NCBI GenBank assembly: GCA_012839665.1
Contig: DUMX01000310.1
Location: forward strand, 1-5,642
Reading direction: 5' to 3'
DNA from: Gelria sp.
Lineage (GTDB): Bacteria > Bacillota > Syntrophomonadia > Syntrophomonadales > Syntrophomonadaceae
DNA: 5,642 nucleotides
The notes under the pieces are model-generated. The model did no database searches. It worked only from the letters and a program-made list of their open reading frames with translations, and was not told the DNA's origin. This document shows, in pieces, positions 1 through 5,545 of the stretch; position 1 is the stretch's first letter; every line of letters starts with the position of its first letter. The translations under genes and the position numbers were made by a program.

Positions 1-2
1 CC

Positions 3-497
3 TCTAGATTATGGAGTGGTTGTAACAGACAAGGCTGGCAGGCTAGAGAAATAGAAGTAAGTGATTTGGACAATGTTTGTATGGTCTTTGTTGCTACCAA
101 TAATATGGATGCCAACCGGCTGGTAGTTAACTGGTGTAGAGAACGAGGTATACTGGTAAATGCAGTTGACGATCCCCCTAATTGCGATTTCTATGTTCCT
201 GCGGTAGTACGGAGAAATTCCCTGGTAGTGGCAATATCCACTGAGGGCAAGAGCCCTATGTTTGCCAGGAAATTGCGGGAGCAATTGGAAGGGTTTATAG
301 GTGAGGAATATGGGGAGTTTGTCGATTTTTTGGGGGAGCAGCGGGAGCCTATTAAACAAGCGGTTAACGACATCGAAAAAAGAAAAAGGATTTTTGAGGC
401 TCTGGTAGATTCGGATATTCTGGATTTGCTCAAGGCGGGAGAAAGAGAGAGGGCAAAGGAGCGGATGGAACAATGTACGTCCTCCTGGCAGGACTAA
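3..497 (+). CDS. Precorrin-2 dehydrogenase / sirohydrochlorin-forming enzyme (SirC/Met8p/CysG-B type), 5' partial
   Basis: This is the C-terminal part of an NAD-dependent precorrin-2 dehydrogenase, which oxidises precorrin-2 to sirohydrochlorin in the cytoplasm; some relatives also insert iron. The frame is open to the window edge. Visible family marks are DLDNVCMVFVATNN (the strand and turn ending the Rossmann fold), then VDDPPNCDFYVPAVVRR, which carries the Asp region used in catalysis by Met8p/CysG, then VVAISTEGKSP, the loop matching the phosphorylatable Ser loop of CysG, and a charged helical C-terminal tail. The N-terminal GGGxVAxRK loop is outside the window. A TTG at 66 could be read as a start but has no ribosome binding site and would remove the cofactor domain, so I treat the gene as truncated by the window. 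The first ~50 bases are odd: frame 1 there also reads as plausible protein, so a frameshift near 49-52 is possible. It overlaps hemA by 25 bases. The family call is firm; whether it chelates iron cannot be told. Confidence 0.85.
   Translation, partial: SRLWSGCNRQGWQAREIEVSDLDNVCMVFVATNNMDANRLVVNWCRERGILVNAVDDPPNCDFYVPAVVRRNSLVVAISTEGKSPMFARKLREQLEGFIGEEYGEFVDFLGEQREPIKQAVNDIEKRKRIFEALVDSDILDLLKAGERERAKERMEQCTSSWQD
455..461 (+). promoter_or_regulatory. Ribosome binding site of hemA
   Basis: AAAGGAG lies 11 bases before the ATG at 473 and inside the end of the preceding gene. It supports the ATG at 473 as the hemA start and means that hemA translation is probably coupled to that of the upstream gene. 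Confidence 0.75.
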
Positions 498-1789
498 ACC
501 ACAGGACAGCTCCGATTGATATCAGGGAGAGGTTTGCTTTCTGTGGAGCTAATCTTAACAATGCTTATGAATTTTTTAAAGATAATACTGACCTTGAAGG
601 AGCGGTTATATTAACCACCTGTAATCGTACTGAAATATATGCCACCACTCGTGATATTGAGCGGGGTACCCAGGTGCTGAGAAACTTTATGTCCGCATAT
701 AGTGGTATGGACAACCAGCAATTGGAACAATATCTTTACCAGCCTAGTTGTTATGATGCTATTTCTCATTTGTTTCGAGTAGCGGCGGGACTAGATTCCA
801 TGATTGTGGGTGAATCGCAAATACTAGGCCAGGTAAAAGATGCTTATCAGGAAGCAGTACAGGCAGGTGCTTCTGACGGGGTGCTTAATACCCTTTTCCA
901 AAAAGCAATTTACGTGGGTAAAAAAGTACGTACAGAAACTCAGATTAATAAACAACCCCTGTCAGTACCTTATGCAGCAGTTGAACTGGCCCGGCGCAAT
1001 TTGGGCTCTCTGCAAGGGAAAACGGTAATGGTGGTAGGAGCAGGTGAAATGAGTGAACTTGCTACTCGTTGTTTGATGGAGAGTGGCGTACATTCAGTTA
1101 TAGTCTCTAATCGTTCTTATGATAAAGCCGAAGTTATGGCGCGGAATTTTAATGGACGGGCTGTTCGTTTTGACCTGTTGGCTACCGAAATGAATCAGGC
1201 GGATATTATTATTAGCTGTACTGCTGCCAGTCACTATGTTATTCGTCCAGAAAACTGTAAAGAGGTACTTGAATCCAGGCAGGGTAGGAAAATTATTATG
1301 ATTGATATAGCCGTTCCCAGGGATATTAATCCCTCTTTAAAGGAGATTGACGGTGTTTATATATATGATATAGATGATTTACAAGGTGTAGTAGATGCCA
1401 ATCACCTGGAAAAACAGAAATCGATAAGGCAAGCACGGCAAATTATTACTACGGAAATCGATATTTTTAATGACTGGTTGGCCAGTCTTTATGTAGTTCC
1501 GGTAATTACTGCACTAAAATCATTAGGAGAAGAAATAAAGCAGAGTGAACTAAAGCGGGCTTTTAACCGATTGGGGAAAGTTTCCCCCCACGAGGAAAAA
1601 GTCATAAGTTCCATGGCCAATTCCATTATTAACCAAATTATTCACTTCCCTATTGTAAATCTTAAAGAAATGGCAAATAGTAACCAGGGGCACCTGTATG
1701 CAGAAGTAGTCAATAAGCTTTTCGGTCTGCAAATTCCTGTAAAGGAGCAAGAAAAGTATGAAAAGTATAATATTGGGAAGCAGGGGTAG
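473..1789 (+). CDS. hemA: Glutamyl-tRNA reductase
   Basis: HemA reduces glutamyl-tRNA(Glu) with NADPH to glutamate-1-semialdehyde, the first committed step of the C5 route to 5-aminolevulinate and all tetrapyrroles, in the cytoplasm. The 438-residue product has the usual family length and full domain order. The catalytic domain starts GLNHRTAP (7-14) and holds the TTCNR motif with the nucleophilic Cys50 and the conserved His99. GESQILGQVK at 113-122 is the family signature. The NADPH domain has VMVVGAGEMSEL around 185-196, and a helical dimerisation domain follows from about 315, with the conserved segment VSPHEEKVI. The ATG is preceded by AAAGGAG and gives the canonical N-terminus. The gene overlaps the SirC-like gene by 25 bases and hemC by 32 bases, so it belongs to one transcript with them. 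No key residue is missing. HemL, the partner that takes the labile semialdehyde, is not in the window. Confidence 0.98.
   Translation: MYVLLAGLNHRTAPIDIRERFAFCGANLNNAYEFFKDNTDLEGAVILTTCNRTEIYATTRDIERGTQVLRNFMSAYSGMDNQQLEQYLYQPSCYDAISHLFRVAAGLDSMIVGESQILGQVKDAYQEAVQAGASDGVLNTLFQKAIYVGKKVRTETQINKQPLSVPYAAVELARRNLGSLQGKTVMVVGAGEMSELATRCLMESGVHSVIVSNRSYDKAEVMARNFNGRAVRFDLLATEMNQADIIISCTAASHYVIRPENCKEVLESRQGRKIIMIDIAVPRDINPSLKEIDGVYIYDIDDLQGVVDANHLEKQKSIRQARQIITTEIDIFNDWLASLYVVPVITALKSLGEEIKQSELKRAFNRLGKVSPHEEKVISSMANSIINQIIHFPIVNLKEMANSNQGHLYAEVVNKLFGLQIPVKEQEKYEKYNIGKQG
1741..1747 (+). promoter_or_regulatory. Ribosome binding site of hemC
   Basis: AAAGGAG lies 10 bases before the ATG at 1758, within the last codons of hemA. 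It fixes the hemC start inside hemA, giving the 32-base overlap. Confidence 0.75.
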
Positions 1790-2687
1790 CAAGCTGGCCC
1801 TGTGGCAGGCAAATTATGTTGCTTCCCAATTGACCAGGGTAGTTCCTGATTTAGATGTAGAGGTAAAGGTGATAAAAACTAAAGGGGATAAAATCTTGGA
1901 TGTAGCCCTTTCCCGTATAGGAGATAAGGGGCTTTTTACCAAGGAGATAGAGAAAGAGCTGCTTGATGGTTCTATTGATATGGCTATACACAGCATGAAG
2001 GATTTACCTTCGCAAATGGCACCCGGACTTTGCATAGGTGCGGTACTGAAAAGAGAAAATCCTGGTGATGTTTTAATTTCACGCCAGGGTTATAAGTTTT
2101 CTGATTTACCGGAGGGTGCTATTATTGGCACTTCCAGCCTGCGGCGTATATCACAGATTCGGGCTCTGCGTCCTGATATAGTTCTGGTTGATATCCGGGG
2201 TAATATAGAAACCCGGATTAGAAAAATGCACGAACAGGAATTAGATGGCATAGTTCTAGCCTATGCGGGAGTAAAAAGATTGGGATTGGAAGAAAAGATT
2301 AGTGATATTCTGCCTCATAATATAATGTTGCCAGCGGTAGGGCAGGGAGCAATAGCAATAGAAGTTAGGCAGGGTGATACTTCTAATCTGGAATTAGCCA
2401 GGAGTATTAACCATGAACCTACTAATTGGGCGACTCGGACGGAGCGCTCATTTTTAAAAGTCCTGGAAGGCGGATGCCAGGTCCCCATAGGTTGTTACGC
2501 TGAAGTAAGCGGTGAAAACATTACGGTAGAAGGACTGGTAGCATCTTTAGATGGGCGCCGGGTATTCCGGGAAAGTATACAGGGGAAATGCCAGGAGGCT
2601 GATCTAATCGGTCGGCAACTGGCTCGTGATTTATTGCAAAAGGGTGCTGCCAGCGTTTTGGCTGAAATCAGGCAAGCAGGAGAATAG
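1758..2687 (+). CDS. hemC: Porphobilinogen deaminase (hydroxymethylbilane synthase)
   Basis: HemC polymerises four porphobilinogen units into the linear tetrapyrrole hydroxymethylbilane, using a covalently held dipyrromethane cofactor. The 309-residue product matches the family length. Domain 1 opens with SRGSKLALWQA (8-18) and includes HSMKDLP, whose Asp82 matches the catalytic Asp84 of E. coli. GTSSLRR at 124-130 and DIRGNIETR at 145-153 carry the conserved arginines that bind the growing chain. Domain 3 contains EGGCQVPIG, with Cys240 as the cofactor attachment site (E. coli Cys242). The start is the ATG at 1758, with AAAGGAG 10 bases upstream, and the N-terminus aligns with the family. 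The next gene supplies uroporphyrinogen-III synthase, which uses the unstable product at once; the 4-base spacing fits co-production. Nothing appears missing or damaged. Confidence 0.98.
   Translation: MKSIILGSRGSKLALWQANYVASQLTRVVPDLDVEVKVIKTKGDKILDVALSRIGDKGLFTKEIEKELLDGSIDMAIHSMKDLPSQMAPGLCIGAVLKRENPGDVLISRQGYKFSDLPEGAIIGTSSLRRISQIRALRPDIVLVDIRGNIETRIRKMHEQELDGIVLAYAGVKRLGLEEKISDILPHNIMLPAVGQGAIAIEVRQGDTSNLELARSINHEPTNWATRTERSFLKVLEGGCQVPIGCYAEVSGENITVEGLVASLDGRRVFRESIQGKCQEADLIGRQLARDLLQKGAASVLAEIRQAGE
2678..2682 (+). promoter_or_regulatory. Ribosome binding site of cobA-hemD
   Basis: AGGAG lies 9 bases before the ATG at 2692 and overlaps the last codons of hemC. It selects this ATG over in-frame start codons further upstream inside hemC. 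Confidence 0.7.
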
Positions 2688-2691
2688 AATA

Positions 2692-4215
2692 ATGGATAAA
2701 AAAGCTAATATATATTTGGTAGGAGCTGGACCGGGGGACCCCGGGCTCCTTACTTTAAAAGGCAAGAAAATACTGGAAAAAGCCGAGGTTATTATTTATG
2801 ACCGCTTGGTTGGCGATGGTATATTAGCCCTGGGTAATCCGGAGGCAGAATATATTTACGTAGGGAAGATGGCTGGTAAGCATGCTCTTTCCCAGGATGA
2901 AATAAATGACCTGCTGGTTAAAAAAGTAGCTACGGGTAAGATAGTGGTGCGCTTAAAAGGTGGGGATCCTTTTTTATTTGGAAGGGGCGGAGAAGAAGCT
3001 CTGTATATCAGGGAGCGGGGTTATGATTATGAAGTAGTGCCGGGAGTAAGCTCGGCTATTGCCGTACCGGCTTATGCAGGTATTCCGGTAACCCACCGTG
3101 ATGCCACCTCCAGTTTAGCTATTATTACCGGACATGAAAAACCAGGTAAGGAGATTAGCTCTATTAAATGGAAGGAATTAGCCCGGGGAATAGGCACCCT
3201 GGTATTTCTGATGGGTGTTGAAAATTTGGAGTTTATCTGTCAGCAGTTAATAGAAAATGGTAAAGCAGCAGACACCCCGGTGGCCCTGGTCCGATGGGGT
3301 ACATTGCCCTCGCAAGAGGTACTGACCGGCACCCTGGAAAACATCAGCAGGAAGGTTAAAGAGACTGCTTTTAAACCTCCGGCAGTAATAATTGTTGGTG
3401 ATGTAGTTAACCTGCGTCCGCAATTGAACTGGGTCGAAAACAAGCCCTTATTTGGTAAAAAAGTTGTGGTTACCCGAGCCCGAGCCCAGGCTAGCCGTCT
3501 GGTTGAGGCCATTAATGAGCTGGGTGGGGAAGCAATTGAATTCCCTTCGATAGTTATTCAAAAAGAAGAGAATCTTAGCAGCCTGTATAATGCCTTTGAG
3601 CATTTGGATAGTTATAACTGGATTATATTTACCAGTGTTAATGCCGTAGATATATTCTTTGCGGAGTTAAGAAAACAGGAGCTGGATATACGGTCTTTAT
3701 ATGGGAGCAATATATGTGCTATTGGGCCTGCTACCTGCAAAAGTCTGGAAAAACGGGGACTAAAAGTTGAATTTATTCCTGAGGAGTACCGGGCAGAAGG
3801 GATATTGCAAGAGCTTGAGGACCGGGTGAAAAAGGGAGAGTGGGTGCTCCTACCCCGGGCTCGTGGGGCCAGAGCAGTATTACCTGATACCCTGCGCCAG
3901 TGGGGGGTACATGTTAATGAAGTTATTTTGTATGAAGCTGTACCTGCTGGCCGGGTTAGTAAAGCCAGGATTAATGATATCTTAGAAGGCAGGGTAGACT
4001 ATTTAACTTTTACCAGTTCGTCAACCGTCCGCAACTTTGTTAAAATGATTGGTAGGGACAATGTTTTGCGGGTAAATAATAAGGTGAAGGTTGCTGGTAT
4101 CGGGCCGGTTACAGCGGAAACCGCCCGCTCTCTGGGGTTTGCTGTAGATATTATGGCCGAAGAGTACACCATTGATGGACTCCTGAAGGCGATAATAGAT
4201 GACGCTAGGAATTGA
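2692..4215 (+). CDS. cobA-hemD: Fused uroporphyrinogen-III C-methyltransferase / uroporphyrinogen-III synthase (CobA-HemD)
   Basis: This 507-residue protein joins two consecutive enzymes in reverse order. The N-terminal half (about 1-245) is SUMT/CobA, which uses two S-adenosylmethionines to make precorrin-2 from uroporphyrinogen III. Its marks are VGAGPGDPGLLTL (10-22), RLKGGDPFLFGRGGEE from 87, VPGVSSAIAVPAYAGIP from 116, THRD at 134-137 and TGHE at 146-149. The C-terminal half (about 254-507) is HemD, which cyclises hydroxymethylbilane with inversion of ring D; it shows KKVVVTRAR near 256, WIIFTSVNAV at 310, LLPRARGAR, DYLTFTSSSTV at 436 and GIGPVT at 469. HemD is poorly conserved as a family, but both of its repeated subdomains are present. 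The ATG at 2692 has a proper ribosome binding site and sits 4 bases after the hemC stop. CobA-HemD fusions are common in Clostridia. The fusion places the substrate-making and methylating sites together at the branch toward siroheme and cobalamin. Confidence 0.97.
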   Translation: MDKKANIYLVGAGPGDPGLLTLKGKKILEKAEVIIYDRLVGDGILALGNPEAEYIYVGKMAGKHALSQDEINDLLVKKVATGKIVVRLKGGDPFLFGRGGEEALYIRERGYDYEVVPGVSSAIAVPAYAGIPVTHRDATSSLAIITGHEKPGKEISSIKWKELARGIGTLVFLMGVENLEFICQQLIENGKAADTPVALVRWGTLPSQEVLTGTLENISRKVKETAFKPPAVIIVGDVVNLRPQLNWVENKPLFGKKVVVTRARAQASRLVEAINELGGEAIEFPSIVIQKEENLSSLYNAFEHLDSYNWIIFTSVNAVDIFFAELRKQELDIRSLYGSNICAIGPATCKSLEKRGLKVEFIPEEYRAEGILQELEDRVKKGEWVLLPRARGARAVLPDTLRQWGVHVNEVILYEAVPAGRVSKARINDILEGRVDYLTFTSSSTVRNFVKMIGRDNVLRVNNKVKVAGIGPVTAETARSLGFAVDIMAEEYTIDGLLKAIIDDARN

Positions 4216-4229
4216 GAATTAAGAATTAA
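4209..4229 (+). repeat. Three tandem copies of a 7-base unit (GAATTRA)
   Basis: Three abutting heptamers, GAATTGA at 4209 then GAATTAA at 4216 and 4223, run across the cobA-hemD stop codon (TGA at 4213-4215). Copies 2 and 3 are identical and copy 1 differs at one base. The repeat is too short to suggest more than replication slippage, but it is real in the sequence. Confidence 0.7.
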
Positions 4230-4231
4230 AG

Positions 4232-4261
4232 TTGAAATGCCTATGCATTTCCTTTTATTAT
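4232..4261 (+). promoter_or_regulatory. Candidate sigma-A promoter for the radical SAM gene
   Basis: TTGAAA at 4232-4237 (5 of 6 to TTGACA) and TATTAT at 4256-4261 (5 of 6 to TATAAT) are 18 bases apart. Transcription would start near 4268, giving a leader of about 100 bases. An exact TATAAT also occurs at 4259-4264, but its spacing to TTGAAA is 21 bases, which is too long. AT-rich sequence makes chance matches likely, so this is a candidate only. Confidence 0.4.
4234..4251. promoter_or_regulatory. Perfect inverted repeat in the promoter spacer (operator or weak terminator)
   Basis: GAAATGC, a 4-base loop CTAT, and GCATTTC form a perfect 7-bp dyad. AAAG at 4228-4231 and CTTT at 4252-4255 could extend the stem beyond a two-base bulge. 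The dyad overlaps the candidate -35 box and fills most of the spacer, as an operator for a dimeric repressor would. Read as RNA, it is a short AU-rich hairpin followed by TTTTATTAT, which would be a weak intrinsic terminator or attenuator at the end of cobA-hemD. I recognise no known regulator's site in it. Confidence 0.45.
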
Positions 4262-4354
4262 AATTTAACTTAAATCCCGCCTGTTATTTTCATAGGTGAT
4301 AATATGTACTTTTTGGGGTATGTGTATCCGGCAAACATGAATTGTTGGGGAAGA

Positions 4355-4360
4355 GGGAGG
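4355..4360 (+). promoter_or_regulatory. Ribosome binding site of the radical SAM gene, deciding its start
   Basis: GGGAGG lies 9 bases before the ATG at 4370. It favours that ATG over the in-frame ATG at 4304, which is preceded only by AGGTGA at too short a distance and would add 22 residues absent from the family. Confidence 0.8.
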
Positions 4361-4369
4361 CTTGCTTTT

Positions 4370-5545
4370 ATGATTGGGTGTACAAAACTATTATGTGGAA
4401 CCGCAACCGTTTCCGAAGTTATTAAATATAGTGGACAGGAGGAAAAACTGCCACCGCAACTACTCCAGTTCTCGGATAATTATCGTCCCCTGGTGGTATG
4501 GAATGTTACCAACCGTTGTAATTTACGTTGTCAGCATTGTTATATTAATGCCGAGGACCACCAGTATCAAAATGAATTAAGTACGGAAGAGGCTCGGGTT
4601 TTTATCAAAGACTTAGCTGATATGAAATGCCCGGTACTGCTTTTTTCCGGGGGCGAACCCTTGATAAGAAAGGATATTTTTGAGCTGGGTAAAATGGCTA
4701 CCGAACTAGGTTTACGAACGGTTATATCCAGTAATGGCACTCTTATTGATGATGAATTGGCACGAAAGATAAAAGATGCCGGTTTCCAATATGTGGGTAT
4801 TAGTATTGACGGGGCTCCTACTACCCATGACCAATTTAGAAATCGGCCCGGAGCTTTTGAGGCTGCGCTTAATGGAATTAAAGCATGTGCTAATATCGGG
4901 TTAAAAACCGGTATACGCTTTACTGTAAACCGATTAAATCAGGCTGACCTGCCGGAGATATTTGATATCATTGAGAAGGAGTCTATACCTCGTTTTTGTA
5001 TGTACCATTTGGTATACGCCGGTCGGGGAGAGCAGATGGCTGAGTTAGATATTGACCATCAGGAGAAAAGGGCCATATTGGATATGGTAAGTAATAAAAC
5101 CCTTGAATTTCACCGTAAAGGTGTCGAGGTTGAAATACTGACCACCGATAATCATGCCGATGGGATTTATCTGTATAACTATATTAAGAAAAATGAACCT
5201 GAACGTGCAGATGAAATAATTCAGCTGCTAGAAATGCACGGTGGATGCTCAGCAGGAACTAAATTTGCCAATGTTGACCCGCAGGGCAATGTTCATCCTT
5301 GCCAGTTCTGGCAGGATTATACCGTAGGTAATGTAAGGGAGAAACCCTTTAGCCAGATATGGACTTCGGATGATGAATTAATGATTAAGCTACGTGAAAA
5401 GGAAAAACATGTAAAAGGCAAATGTTCAGGATGTAGCTACAAGAGTTTATGTTCAGGATGTCGTATAAGAGCTAGAGCAGTCTACGGCGATCTCTGGGCC
5501 GAAGACCCGGCGTGCTATTTGAGGGAAGAGGAAATTAGTGGTTAA
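4370..5545 (+). CDS. nirJ1: Radical SAM/SPASM heme-biosynthesis protein, NirJ1/AhbC type
   Basis: This 391-residue protein belongs to the radical SAM enzymes that trim side chains of siroheme-derived tetrapyrroles. The closest groups I recognise are NirJ1 and AhbC (12,18-didecarboxysiroheme deacetylase, which yields Fe-coproporphyrin III). The N-terminus MIGCTKLLCG and the segment LLQFSDNYRPLVVWNVTNRCNLRC resemble that group. The SAM-cluster motif CNLRCQHCY uses Cys50, Cys54 and Cys57, and the SAM-binding motif SGGEP is at 93-97. The C-terminal SPASM region provides Cys293, Cys311, Cys352, Cys355, Cys361, Cys364 and Cys382 for an auxiliary Fe-S cluster, and ends in GDLWAEDPACYL, a strong mark of the NirJ/Ahb enzymes. 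The ATG at 4370 is chosen for its GGGAGG and family-like N-terminus. It follows genes that make siroheme precursors, which supports a post-siroheme step. NirJ1 and AhbC cannot be separated by eye, and a heme d1-like branch remains possible. The product should be cytoplasmic and oxygen-sensitive. Confidence 0.88.
   Translation: MIGCTKLLCGTATVSEVIKYSGQEEKLPPQLLQFSDNYRPLVVWNVTNRCNLRCQHCYINAEDHQYQNELSTEEARVFIKDLADMKCPVLLFSGGEPLIRKDIFELGKMATELGLRTVISSNGTLIDDELARKIKDAGFQYVGISIDGAPTTHDQFRNRPGAFEAALNGIKACANIGLKTGIRFTVNRLNQADLPEIFDIIEKESIPRFCMYHLVYAGRGEQMAELDIDHQEKRAILDMVSNKTLEFHRKGVEVEILTTDNHADGIYLYNYIKKNEPERADEIIQLLEMHGGCSAGTKFANVDPQGNVHPCQFWQDYTVGNVREKPFSQIWTSDDELMIKLREKEKHVKGKCSGCSYKSLCSGCRIRARAVYGDLWAEDPACYLREEEISG

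Larger units (their letters stand above)
4216..4369. other. Intergenic region between cobA-hemD and the radical SAM gene
   Basis: This AT-rich 154-base stretch is the only sizeable gap between genes. Its first half holds the end of the heptamer repeat, a 7-bp inverted repeat and a promoter-like pair of hexamers. The second half (about 4268-4369) would be a ~100-base leader that ends in the strong GGGAGG ribosome binding site. I see no riboswitch, tRNA or T-box pattern in the leader, and no convincing small gene. Confidence 0.8.

Noticed and set aside
9..473. Open 154-codon frame on the minus strand opposite the precorrin-2 dehydrogenase gene
   Set aside because: It is a mirror of a clearly conserved plus-strand gene, shows no family motif and has low-complexity composition; no ribosome binding site stands out.
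1550..1792. Minus-strand 80-codon frame over the end of hemA
   Set aside because: It is a shadow of the conserved HemA dimerisation domain, with no independent support.
2626..2691. Longer cobA-hemD with 22 extra N-terminal residues
   Set aside because: The extension lies inside hemC and does not match the family; the ATG at 2692 has AGGAG at 9 bases and begins one short step before the VGAGPGDPG motif.
4298..4305. Extended -10 like sequence TGATAATAT just before 4304
   Set aside because: No acceptable -35 hexamer is found 16-18 bases upstream, and the match is common in AT-rich DNA.
4304..4369. Longer radical SAM protein starting at the ATG at 4304
   Set aside because: Its AGGTGA is only 4 bases from the ATG, and the added 22 residues are unlike the family; the ATG at 4370 has GGGAGG at 9 bases and gives the family-like MIGCTKLLCG start.
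4216..4369. Riboswitch, T-box or small RNA in the gap before the radical SAM gene
   Set aside because: Apart from the short dyad at 4234-4251 I see no conserved cobalamin-box, T-box or other known leader pattern, and the leader is too short and unstructured by eye.
4374..4580. Second plus-strand frame of 68 codons inside the radical SAM gene
   Set aside because: It is an out-of-frame shadow of strongly conserved coding sequence including the CxxxCxxC motif.
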